From positions 11,684,041-11,748,040 of the forward strand of contig CM026562.1 of NCBI GenBank assembly GCA_015143295.1: a stretch of 64,000 nt of DNA. Direction: 5' to 3'. Within the stretch, counting starts at the first letter, position 1. Each line of letters opens with the position of its first letter. The DNA comes from Tetracentron sinense (Eukaryota > Streptophyta > Magnoliopsida > Trochodendrales > Trochodendraceae). The position numbers were made by a program, and so were the translations under genes. Shown here piece after piece: positions 47,961 to 58,742 of this stretch. The notes under the pieces are model-generated. The model had not been told where the DNA came from. It worked only from the letters and a program-made list of their open reading frames with translations, and searched no databases.

Positions 47961-49780
47961 GGTCTAGATCTGATAGGCGCTTTAAACTCGTAGATTCTCT
48001 AGAAAATGGCAGGAGGCCATCCTTGGCACACTCTATATCCCCAGCAATGTAAACCTATTTACAATTTAATGAAATCCGTTAGTTAGCCCCTTGATCCTAA
48101 CAATCTTTCTTTGAAACAAACTTTTCAGGGACACCCTCCCTCGCTATCCATGGCATTTGCCTGAACTACATTATGACCTGATCCTGTAAAAGGTACTTAG
48201 GCAACCTGACAAATCAGGTGTGGTTGCTAAAAGGGATGCAACCCCTCAGAACCTCTTCTTCCCTAGGAAAAGCCAAACTTCCTTTAGCACTCTCTCTATA
48301 GAGACAACTATTCTCCACAGAGTTACTCCCTAAGCAGAGACCAACTCTCCTAATTCATCGGCGGAGTCGACACCAAGTTTACAAAATATTCCATCAAAGA
48401 AAAACCCAAAATAGAAGTCGAAACATTTTACAAGTCAGGGATTCCCCGAGTAAAAAAAATTTCTCCGGGCATCATCCCCAGCAAAATCAACTTCTCCCAA
48501 AAACACTTCCCTAGTAGAAACAAAATTCTCCCTGGTGGAATCAATCTCTTCCCAGCGGAAACAAACTCTCACAGGAGAGTCTCCCGCCTCTAGGGAAGAA
48601 TCCCCACGAGTCAACCTCTACTAGAAAGAGCATTTCCCCAGTGGAGCAAAAAAAAAAAATCTATATCAAACAGAAGATCTCAGAGGAAGTCAATTGAAGC
48701 AAAAGAAACAATTCCAGGGTGTCCCAAACTTCGGTCCCCCAGCCTACGTTTCGTCCCACTCTATCCCCTAGAAACTGCGAGCGCAAGTGCAATATCATCT
48801 CTACATCCCTTAGCAAAGTATCAATCCCAAGTGTCTATCAGGGCAATGACGGGAGAGGATCCAAACTTTCAACAAAATCGCGGGCATGAGTGAAAACCGG
48901 CAATGACCTCATTACGCAAAAATTACGCAATACCCAAACCTAGTCTAGGGGTAAGAAAGGGACAAAAATCAATCAGCTTCACAGGCATGAGGAAAACCGG
49001 CAACGGCCTCATCGCGCAAAAATTATGCGAACCTCATGACTTGGTCATTCTAAGGGTAAAAAAAAGAGAAAAAGCTGAAAGCTAGTTTGGCAACACAATC
49101 CGGCAGCAATCAGGCCCACCAAACTCCCCAATTATCCCCGACAGAGATTCCAACGGGGAATTCCCCCAGCAGATGTGTTACTCCAGGACATATCCCCAGC
49201 ATGTAGAGTAAACATCGGGAAATCCCCAGTAGGCTCGAAGTCCCAAGTTCCCCAGCAAAAGTCTACAACAGAGACCTACTCCCCAGTAGACCCCTGACAA
49301 CTAGCCACGATAGTCTTCAATCCCCAACGGATCGCTCAGTAGAAGCCTTCGACAACTCTCAACAATACTCTTCCCTAGCAATATTTCAGAAGCTCTCAGA
49401 ACCCACCAGAAAGCTTCTCCCCAGCCAGCTTGCAATAGCATTTAGACAAACTTGTCTATCCCCAGCAACATTCTGCTCTGAATCATACTTCACTCTCCAA
49501 GAATAAAGGGACCCTACAATCCCCCTTATACCCTGAACCAAGGCGATTTACTGGCAAATCTAAAAGCTAACTAAGCATGCATTTGTTAAAATCAAAATCT
49601 TTTACACTTTTTCTGAAAAAAGAATTTTCAAAAACAAACTTTTGGTCTCAAAAATCTGTTTGAAACCAACCTGCACCAAGCAATCCCGGCAAGACAAGTA
49701 GAAGAAGCAGCTTTCGTGTCTCCCTAGCAAGTAGCAGTCAATAGAGTCATGGAAAAGCATCCTCGCCTTTATCCCTTGCA
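47961..49780 (+). other. 3' UTR of the Tat/Ogre element with CCCCAG motifs
   Basis: No coding capacity. Between 48470 and 49470 at least ten copies of CCCCAGYRGA-like words occur (near 48473, 48508, 48552, 48634, 49155, 49193, 49225, 49250, 49281, 49418, 49459), on the same strand. They resemble the complement of the PBS core. Confidence 0.55.
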
Positions 49781-50445
49781 TGACATCCATCTACACAGTG
49801 TACACCTCTCGATACCCCCGTGTGTCTTTGACATCATAGTCTCAATTGACACCGAGTGAACAAGCCGACACTCACCCCATGTCCCCTTAGAGACGTCCCT
49901 GTACGTTCTCGACATCTTAGGTCTCCATTGACGTCGAGTCAAAATGCCGATACCTTGCATGTCCCCTCATCATACGAGTCTCCATCGACGAAATAAATCT
50001 TGTCGACATGTCGACACTCACCGTATGCACCCCTAGAGACACCCCCGTGTGATTTGACATATGGGTCTCCTTTGACAAAACACACCTTGTCAACATGCCG
50101 ACACTCACCACATGTCCCTCAGAGAAGTCCCCGTACGTTCTCGACATCTCAGGTCTCCATTGATGCCAAGTCAAAATGCTGACACCTTGCATGTCCCCCC
50201 ATCACACGAGTCTCCATCGATGAAAACAAATCTTGTCGACACGCCGACTCTCACCGCATTTATCCTTAAGACACCCCTATGTGATCTCAACATCCGAGTC
50301 TCCATTGACACGTTGTCAACACGTCGACACGCACTGCATGTCCTCTCTTTCAACACCCGGTGTGTCTTTGACATCCCAGGTCTCCATTGATGCCGAATCA
50401 ATATGCCGACACCTCGCACGTCCAACACCCTGTGTGTTCCCAACA
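49781..50445 (+). repeat. Tandem repeat array in the Tat 3' UTR
   Basis: A diverged array with a unit of about 75 bp (words such as CTCGACATC, GTCTCCATTGA, GCCGACACTCACC, CATGTCC) and a higher-order period of about 222-232 bp: GTACGTTCTCGACATC recurs at 49911 and 50133. Variable 3' UTR tandem repeats are known from Tat elements and are one source of plant satellites. Confidence 0.8.
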
Positions 50446-50448
50446 CCC

Positions 50449-53056
50449 CATAGGGAAACCCTAAACCCTAGCCTTAGGTATGCCCTAAGCCCTAAACCCT
50501 AGCTAAACCCTAGGTATGCCATGAACCCTAGACCTTAGGTAAAACCGTTTGGGCTCAAGGCCCATCACCAAATATCCCTAAGCCCTAGACCTATCCCTTC
50601 CTCAAGCACTAGTAAAACCTAGACCATAACCCTCACGGGCTCAAGGCCCACTAAACAGTCCAAAAAACCCAAAAACCAAAAGCCTAGGCCTTTATGGGCC
50701 CAAATAAGGGCCCACCAACCATAGGGGTCCACTAGGGTGGGGCCCACACCCCTCAAGTTCAAAATCCAGGCTGGAAACCCCCAAAATGGCAAATCCTATC
50801 CCCCAATCGGCCCAAGTGTGCAAGGGTTTAGCCCAGAATGGCACAGTCCATTGTTGGTGGTAATTGGGTTACCACCAATCTCCCGGTAGCCTATTTGGAT
50901 ATTGGCGGTAATCCAATTACCGCCATATCCTGAATCCTACAGATTACATATCAGCTTCCCCCCTGCCACCTTGGGGCTACTCCCATTGGTTCCCCACGCC
51001 ACCTTTATTGCCCATTATGCCCCCAGGCATCTCCCCTTCGTCCTATAAAGCCCCCACCCCCTTGGGTTCAAACTCCATTTGAAAAAATCGTAGAGAACCC
51101 CTATCAAAACCCAAACTCGACTTCATCCACCCCTACTGAGCCTTCCCTCCACTTGAAAGTCCTCCTCTAGGTCCTAGTATCTTGCACTAAGTCACCACAA
51201 CATCCTCTACCACCTGCTGCACAACCAACACCACCACCTCTGCACCACCACAATAGCAGTCCACCAAGGGTAGGGCCTCCCCTCACCCCCTCTTTCTGAT
51301 TTAACTATAAGGGACCCCTGGTCCTAATCCAGGATTCCCATTTGCATTTGTTTTAGTTCCAGTAGCTTCCCAAGCTGAGGACAGGGGTCCCCCGTCTTCA
51401 CTATAGGCGTGAGGAACTCCCTCGAGGCATTTAACTTGGGTTCTCCCTCTTACAGCTTGCATGGCCTCTCCTCATTAGGTCTGGGGTTCCTCAGTCCATG
51501 AGGGAATCCCTGGACGTGCATTGGTGCAGCCCCCAGTGGGAAAAATTGGTTTTCTGGGAAAATCCCTAAATGTCAGTAGAATATCTGTCGACATTTTTTT
51601 GCTTTCTCTGTAACTCACCTCTTAACCCTAGTTAGTTAAGGCCTTGGTCAACTCCAGGGCCATGGTTAGTTACCTCGCACCCTTGGCTAACTCCCTGCCA
51701 AATTTCAGACCCCGACCTTGCCTCTAACCATAGTTAATTGGCCTTCAAAGGCTTGTTAACAGACTGTCGATAATCTGATTACCAACATTTCAGGCTTTGT
51801 TGCTCAGTGTTTTTGGTCTCCTGGGGGGTCCACATACCTCATGTCCTGGGGCTCATTCAAGGCCTAGTGAGTAGCCCTGACCCTCATCTACCTCCCTGCA
51901 AAATTTCAGGGCCTAAGTTAGAGTCTAACCCTGGTTAGATTAGCCTTAAACCTTGGTTAGCAGGCTATCGACAGTCTTATTATCGACAGACCCAAAAAAC
52001 AAGTTTTTTTTATTGGCGGTAAACTCTTTACCGCCAATACAGGACACTGTTTTTGCTGACTTTGGGCTCCTATAGGGCCCACACTCGAGTTGATCTTGGG
52101 CTGAGACCAGGCCCACTAGACTCCCAGCACTTCAGGCTATATGTGCCTGTCTTTACTTCCCTTGGGGTGATCCCTAACTATAGTTAACTCAGTGCAAACT
52201 CTGGTTAAAAAATTACTGTAATGGAGATAATCCGATTACCCCTATTCTTGATTTTTTTAACTTTGGGTTTTGTACAGAGCCCAGACCTGGTAGGAGGCCA
52301 TTCTAGGCCCTGCCATACCTTTTGGGCCCATTTTTAAATAACCTTGACCCTTAATCATGGTTAAAATCACCAATGGTTAACTTTTAACCATGGTTAAGCA
52401 CCCCTTAACCCTACAAAATTTGGAAAAATTCCAAAAAAATCAGAAAAATACAAAAGACCAAAAAATTAACATCTTGGACTTTTTAACCATGGTTAGCATC
52501 CCTAACCATGGTTAACCATCTTTTAACCCGGTTAGCAACCCTAGTCTACCGGACTACCCTTTGGCCTACCGGGCCCATACCTTACACATTGACCAACCTC
52601 GGTCAAGTATAATCCTAATCACCGGATTAGGCCCATTAGCCACCCTTGGTGCACACACACACACCCCCTAGCCTTAGCACAAGTTCATGTGCTAGAACTA
52701 CGCTTGGTCCGTTCTCACCCCAATGTGGGTACGTAGGCAACCCAACCCGGGTTCGACCCTAGTTAGCTTTTCTTTCTTACAGTTAGTATTAACTTGAACA
52801 CTTTAGCATTTGATTAACTTTGACATTTAATTTGGCTTAAACCTAGTAAGTAGGGAACCACTAGAAGTGGATGGGTCGGGGTACCTAACCCCTTCCCCGA
52901 ACTTAACCGAACCTCTTACCTTGATCTCGGATTGGAGACCAAAGACCTTATCCCACATCTCGGGGGACTTATCCATTCTAAATGAATAGGTGGTGACTTT
53001 AAACACTTAACAAGTCCCGTGAGATTTTTTTTAGGGAGTGAAATCCCATACTCACA
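50449..53056 (+). repeat. 3' LTR of the Tat/Ogre element
   Basis: The right end at 53056 (CTCACA) is followed by the TSD gcctc. The left end is not clear: the TGTAAGAACC start seen at 22114 is absent, and the LTR is recognisable from about 50449 (CCCTAAACCCTAGCC). TATA box CTATAAAG at about 51044-51051. Contains GTCGGTAA-type hairpins (50854-50878, 50904-50924, 51569-51597, 51763-51789, 52012-52038) and AACCATGGTT palindromes. Confidence 0.8.
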
Positions 53057-53061
53057 GCCTC

Positions 53062-54346
53062 TTCTGCAGAATTGTGCTGCCATCTCAAGAGGATTAAAGG
53101 AATAGTCTTAGTTCGCAAGACTTGATCTCTACGATCCAATAACTGAGCCGATTGCTCCACCAGAGTAAGATCCTCACAGATCTCCATAGGATCAAGATCA
53201 ATCACATGTGATGGGTCCGATACATATTTCTGGAGCATGAAAATATCGAAGACGTTGTGGACCACCGCCATGTGAGGAGGTAAGGCCACTTTATATGCAA
53301 TCTCGCCAACCTTAGTGATGATTTGAAAAGGTCCCACATACCTAGGACTGAGCTTCCCCTGCTTGCCAAACCTCATGATTCCTCGACTGAATCTTCACAA
53401 AGACCCGATCCCTAAACTGGTATTCCAAGTCTCTGCGGTGACTGTCTGCATTGCTCTTCTGTCTATCATTGGTAGTCTTCAACCTCTCCCTGATGACCCT
53501 GACTATCTCAGTAGTTTGCTTGATCATCTCAGGACCCAGTACCTTCCACTCAGTAACTTCATCCTAGCACAGAGGAGCTTGAAAACTTCTTCCATACAAA
53601 GCCTCGAAAGGTGCCATCTAGATGCTCGCCTAGTAGCTGTTGTTGTAGGCGAACTCAACCAACGACAAGTGATCCTCCCAATTGTCTCGAAAGTCTAACA
53701 TGCAGGTTCAGAGCATGTCCTCTATAATCTGGTTCACCCTCTTGGTCTGTCCATCAGTCTGAGGATGAAAGACGGTGCTAAAGTCTAACCGAGAACCCAT
53801 AGCAATCTGAAAGCTCTTCCAGAACCTGGAAGTAAACCTCGGGTTTCGATCAGGAACAATGGTAACTAGCACCTGTGCAAACGAACCACTTCTTTGACGT
53901 ACAAGGCTAGAAGATGGCTCAAACAGGACGTAATCCGATAAGGTAGGAAATGCGCTGACTTCGTCAACCTATCTAAGACAACCCATATAGCATCAGAGCC
54001 CTTTGTCGTTCGTGGAAAACCAACTATGAAGTCTATAGAGATGTTCTCCAATTTCCATTCTGGAAAAGGGAGGAGCTATAAAAGACTTGCATGCCTCTGA
54101 TGCTTGGCCTTAACTAGTTGACACACTAAGCAACGAGTCACATACTCTACTACTTCTCTCTTTATGTTCCACCACCAGAAGTGCCTCTTCAGGTTCTAGT
54201 ACATCTTCGTACGCCCAAGATGCATTATGTACTTGAACCGGTGGGCTTCGTCTAAGATCTCAAGTCTCAAATCTGAATCAGCGGAAACACAAAACTTGCC
54301 TTTGAATGTGATGGCACTATCAACATTCAAAGAAAAATCCTGACTA
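53062..54346 (-). pseudogene. Integrase and chromodomain end of chromovirus A pol
   Basis: Blocks in element order: DLRLEILDEAHR, CVSLVCQL-type zinc region, ISIDFIVGFPRTTKGSDAIW, VRRDLEYQF-like spacer, KLSPRYVGPFQIITKVGEIAYKVALPP, and DRRDQVLRTKTIPLILLRWQ (chromodomain, cut by the Tat element). About 70-75% similar to element C over the same region. Broken, several breaks. Confidence 0.85.
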
Positions 54347-56257
54347 CAATAAGCACCCAATTTTTACACCCCATCTAACCATGGTTAAAGTCCTTTAACC
54401 ATGGCCACCCCCTGCCAAATCCCTTAAAACCTGGTAAGTCTCTAGTTGGTCTTAGGACTCACCCTAAGTCAAACCCTAAGAAATCGTAGAACCAAAACCC
54501 TAACCCTTGGTAAACCCCAACTAAACCCTAGGTAAACCCTAGACTCAACCCTAGTTAAAACCCGAGGACCTATCCCTAGTTTAACCTTAGTTGAATCCTA
54601 GTACAAAACCCATGCCAAAAACCTTAGCCTTGGGTGACCCTAACTGTGCCCTAGAGCCCTTAGGGCTTAAACCCTAAGTCCGTGGCCTCTAGGGCCTAAC
54701 CCCTAAACAAACCCCCCATACCCTTATGTGTTAGGCCAGGCCCAATTTAAACAAAGTCCCATATTGTCAATAGAGAGTCTACTGACAATTAAAATTGGCC
54801 TGGTTTCAGATTGTCAGTAGACCTTCTACCGACACTCTATGAGTTCTGAGTTTGCAGTCTGTAGATGCCTTGCACAATCCACCCTCACCTCAACTCTCCC
54901 TTCAACACCTCCCACACGACCTCCCCTTGGTCCAACCACCTCTTCCCCCTTCTCCTTAATCCCTTGTAGGTCCCTAGTTACCTCCTCTATAAAATCCAAG
55001 CCTCCACTTTGGTGCAAATGGTCTGCAATCTTCCAAGGTAAACCCCTGTTGCCAAACTCCTAGGCTCACCCCTCCTCAACCCTCTGGTCGTGATCCCAGG
55101 CATCCCCTGGACCTACCTCGAACCTCCTCAGCAGCTACCACTCCACCACCATAGCACCACGACTAGTTGTAGGCCTCCACTACTTACAGGCAGAAACAGA
55201 GCATAGGGTAAGGACTTCCCGACCCTCTCTTTTTCCCTTGGCTTACCATTAATGTGAACCCCTGGTCAATTCTAGGGGGGCTTATTTGCCTTTTTATTGT
55301 TACTTAGTGTGTGAACCAAACCCAACAAGGTGTTCCCCTACCTTTGTCATAGGTAGGGAGAACCCCTACGGGTATATCAATCCTTTTCAAACGTTGCAGA
55401 CCACCACAAAGCTTTTGGGGGTCCCTCAGATCATGAGGGAACCCCTGGTAGCATTGGTGCATAGCCGCAGTGGGCACAAACTCGATTCTGGAGAAGACCA
55501 AGAATGGCAGTAAACTCAGTACCACCATTCTTGGTATAGCTTTTTTTATAGAATGTCGGTATACCTTCTCCCGACACTCTGTCTTTGCTTAGTTTTTGGT
55601 TGGGGGTAGAATAACTACCGCCAATATAAACCTACTATAACAGTGCCTTTGCAGCATTGTGGGGCCCACTCCAGGCATCCCCTGGGGCCCACACCAGACT
55701 CAAAATGTTCCCAGGAGTCCCCTCTACACTCCCATGATCTTGGTTCACCCTGGGTTACACCTTAACCCTAGTTAATCAGTGGTAAAACCATGGTTAAGAA
55801 CACTGCCTTCGTGTTGATAATCCTATTACCGACATTAACTGTGTTTTGGATTTTAGGCTTTTACAGGGGCCCAGGCATGGTAGGAGGCCACTTTAGGCCC
55901 TGCCTAACCCCCTAGGCCCACCTTGGACTTTACCAAACCCTTAACCACGGTTAAATACACCTCCGATTAACATTTAACCGCGGTTAAACACCCCTTAACC
56001 CCACAAATTTTAGAAATTAATAAGAAATTCCTAAAAATCACTTGGACCATAAAACTGACTTTGGCCCTCTCCCTAACCATAGCTAGAAACCCCTTTAGTT
56101 TGGTTAACAACCCTAATCGTAGTTAATCTCAGTTAATGGCCTACCGGGCCTAAAAACTAAGTCTACCAGACTTTTCTTTGGCCTACCGGGCCTCCCTTTA
56201 GCCTACCAGGCTACATCTCACACCTCCTTAACTGTGGTTAGCAACCCTAACCATAGT
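54347..56257 (+). mobile_element. Second Tat/Ogre-type LTR, interrupted by chromovirus C
   Basis: Begins about 54347 (TAAGCACCCAATTTTTACAC) inside chromovirus A pol and is interrupted at 56257 by the LTR of element C. TATA box CTATAAAATCC at about 54988. Hairpin pairs at 54763/54810 and 55502/55552, singles near 55600 and 55811. Whether it is a solo LTR or part of an element cannot be seen. Confidence 0.8.
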
Positions 56258-57019
56258 TGTTACGACCCAAAACCCACCCTAGGAGTTAGAGTGAATCCTG
56301 GACGACTCATCATGACTTGCATGACTTGCTTGACCAAAACAACCTGCAAAAGGCTTGGAGCATATACAATAAAGGACAATAATAGTGGAAAGTTAAACTA
56401 TAAAGCATAGCAGAAGACTTAACCAAGACCCCTATGTCTATATACATATACATGATCCAAGTTTGTACAAAAGAAGGTACGGACATGCCCACCAAAATAC
56501 ATGGATATACTCTCATCTCACTTACAGCTATTCGCTCAGAATCTACCACAACCTAATAGTAACCCTCACCCTGAGGTTCCTCCACAGGCTCCTCAACGTA
56601 CTCCTCCTCCACCATGGGCCAGGAGCACAGTCATCGAATGGAGCAGCAGCTCCCTCAGAACCTGCCGACATAAACGTACGGCTGAGCATGGAATACTCAG
56701 CGTGTACCAAATACTAACCAACAGTCATAGCAAACAATAACTATATGGAAAGCAGGAAGCAGTTCACAGATATAATGTAGGAACAATTCATATCATCACA
56801 CGATAGTAAAGTAGTTGATAATCATGCTTGCATTTCGTAACAGCCGATAAAATCCCTAAAAAACATCGTGCACTTGACTTGACTTAAAACATCCTTTTCG
56901 TGCTTAAAAAAAACTTGTCTTGTCATGTGTCTTGTTTTGTCGTGTCGTGTCATGTCATGCGTGTCATGCTTGTATCATGCGTGTCATGCGTGCTTGCTTG
57001 GGAGTTCAACGTGCTCATG

Positions 57020-57180
57020 TACTTGTGAGATGCGCTTTGTGAGATGCCTTGAGAGGGAAGGGAGACCCTTCTTTCATGATATGCCTTGAGAGGGAAGGGA
57101 GACCCTTCTTTAATGCAATGCACTTGTGAGTGAGACCCCTCATGGAAGGGAGGGAAGTGTAAACTCCCTCCTAAGAAATG
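57020..57180 (-). repeat. Hairpin tandem array in the chromovirus C LTR
   Basis: Two near-identical copies of ATGCCTTGAGAGGGAAGGGA with GACCCTTCTTT after it, and a third, rearranged one. GAAGGG-AGA-CCCTTC inside each is a perfect stem with a three-base loop. Confidence 0.75.
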
Positions 57181-58071
57181 CTTGTTCTTGTCATCTTGTC
57201 AAAAGCGAAGTGAAACAGATCGTAGGATATGTCCCACCTCTAAGTCTTGTTCTTAAGAATACCGATAAAACATGTCATGCATGCCGTGCTCGTGGGATCG
57301 TGTGCATACTTTCAATTGAAATTAAATATGACAATTTGGGGATTTCACACTACATAGAACATCAAAATTTGAGCAAGAAATCATTCATTCAAATTTTAGG
57401 GAAAGCAAGTAAGCACACTATCATAAGCCCTAGCAATTCCATAAACATTTAAACATGCATTTTTCCACTACAAATCGTCATTTTCTCCATCGAGGCATTT
57501 CATCAAGCACATGGTATGTGTATTTTGGTTAACACCTAAATCTTTCATTTTATCCTACATGAATAATTCTTCATTCAATCCACATCATGTATATTCATTA
57601 TTGAGGTGAAATACCCTGCCCATTTTAATCATCACAACACAACCCACGACATCCAATCGCCTTTTCACGTCCACACAACCATCCATTCATTCCATCTCCT
57701 TATCTTGTTTAGAAATTTAGGAAAAACATAAAATAAAGGGAAAATAGAGATAATCGGTGAACTAGAAGGGTAGTGTAAGGTACCGACCTTGATTTGGGTT
57801 GAAGAACACCCTTGGTGTGTAGTTCCAACTTGAGGAAGAATCCCTCTTTGAGTTTGAGGAACTCTAGTTGCTTGAGGAAGGTCCTTTTCTTGAAAATCTT
57901 CAAGATGAACTTCCCTTGATCTCCAATCCAAGCCTTCTTTGAAGGATTTCCTCAAAATCCTCTCTTCCTCTTTCTTTCCTCTTTCTCTCCCTTAGGTTAG
58001 AAAAGCCCTAAAATGAAAATCCTCAAATAGATCAAGGGTTAAGACCCTCAAATCCGGCTCCTGTTACCGCA

Positions 58072-58331
58072 TGCGATCAATCGCACACTTAACTACGTTC
58101 GATCGCAGGTCCTTGCGATCGATCGCACCTAGATGCGATCTATCGCACATGAACCCGAACATTTCTGGTCTGATTTCCCTTTGCATGCGATCGATCGCAC
58201 ACTCTTGCGATCAATCACAGATCCCTGCGATCTATCGCACCTGGGGATCCATCTATCGCATATGGCCCCGAGAGTTTGGGACCCATTTCGCCTGTATGCG
58301 ATCGATCGCATATGACTTGCGATCGATCGCA
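58072..58331 (-). promoter_or_regulatory. TGCGATCGATCGCA palindrome cassette in the chromovirus C LTR
   Basis: About ten copies of TGCGATCGATCGCA or variants with A/T changes in the middle (TGCGATCAATCGCA, TGCGATCTATCGCA) in 260 bp. Same place in the LTR as the ACCGATCGATCGGT cassettes, with different outer bases. No strong TATA box was found next to it. Confidence 0.7.
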
Positions 58332-58742
58332 CCCTTCAGATTTTGTTGTTTTTCTCCAATTTTTCCACTTTGGTAATTCGGCCATAACTTTTGACTCGGT
58401 TGCCCGATTTTGATAATTCAACTTGCGTTGGATTTGTCTTTCGAAAAGGAACATTCCTGACATTTCAGAATTTCCAATTTCTTCCTTATTTATTGCCTAA
58501 ATTACCCCTGAAGTCGACTGATCCGCAAATGGGTTTCAGTAACTCGGGTTTTCGATATATTCGACTTAGGAATACTACTTGTTAACACTTAGAGTTGTTC
58601 AAAATTTTTCATTTCATAGAAATTGAAGATTACAAGGGCTTCATGCCTTGGCACGGGTCCCAATACATGACAAAAAGTTTCGGGGCTCTACATCCTCCCC
58701 CCTTACAAAAATTTCATCCTCAAAATTTGGACGGGACATGCA

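Larger units (their letters stand above)
22114..53056 (+). mobile_element. Tat/Ogre-type Gypsy element with nested Copia elements
   Basis: A perfect 5-bp TSD, gcctc, lies at 22109-22113 and 53057-53061, both in chromovirus A pol. Parts: 5' LTR (22114-22309 and about 37789-38400, split by a Copia element), PBS (38407-38422, GCGACTCTACTGGGGA), an extra ORF1 before gag, gag, protease, a G-patch-like stretch, RT with YMDD, RNase H, a second archaeal-type RNase H, integrase, a long 3' UTR with tandem repeats, and the 3' LTR (about 50449-53056). ORF1 and the second RNase H are marks of the Tat/Ogre lineage. It is broken, with well over a dozen breaks. About 40-45 differences over some 560 shared LTR bases (near 8%) suggest an age of about 3 million years if 1.3e-8 changes per site per year applies. 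Confidence 0.9.
17724..54346 (-). mobile_element. Chromovirus A (Tekay-type Gypsy), split by nested insertions; 5' part lies beyond later insertions
   Basis: Visible parts: 3' LTR (17724-21961, itself holding a solo Copia LTR), polypurine tract (about 21962-21977, TACTTCCCCACTTACC on the plus strand), and the end of pol coding for the chromodomain (21978-22113 and 53062 onward) and integrase (to 54346). The two halves of pol join exactly at the Tat insertion: removing 22114-53056 and one TSD gives a run that aligns base by base with element C around 58835. The gag, protease, RT and 5' LTR are not in the window. Broken, with many breaks in pol. Older than the Tat element inside it. Confidence 0.9.
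56258..58692 (-). repeat. 3' LTR of chromovirus C
   Basis: 2,435 bp, TGTTACGACCC...GGGGCTCTACA on the plus strand. It carries the U5 hairpin (56681-56701), a TCATGCGTG-rich stretch (56925-57000), a hairpin tandem array (57020-57140) and a palindrome cassette (58072-58331). Confidence 0.9.

Noticed and set aside
49769-50502. Six open frames of 60-92 codons
   Set aside because: All arise from the tandem array in the Tat 3' UTR, whose unit length lets several frames stay open; no protein similarity.
22109-53061. Two separate Tat elements, one at 22114 and one at 37789
   Set aside because: The gcctc duplication on both sides and the exact rejoining of chromovirus A pol show one insertion, with the Copia nest inside its 5' LTR.
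58072-58331. Regular short palindromes that could suggest a CRISPR array
   Set aside because: Repeats are 14 bp, vary in sequence and spacing, sit in an LTR of a plant retrotransposon, and have no cas genes near.
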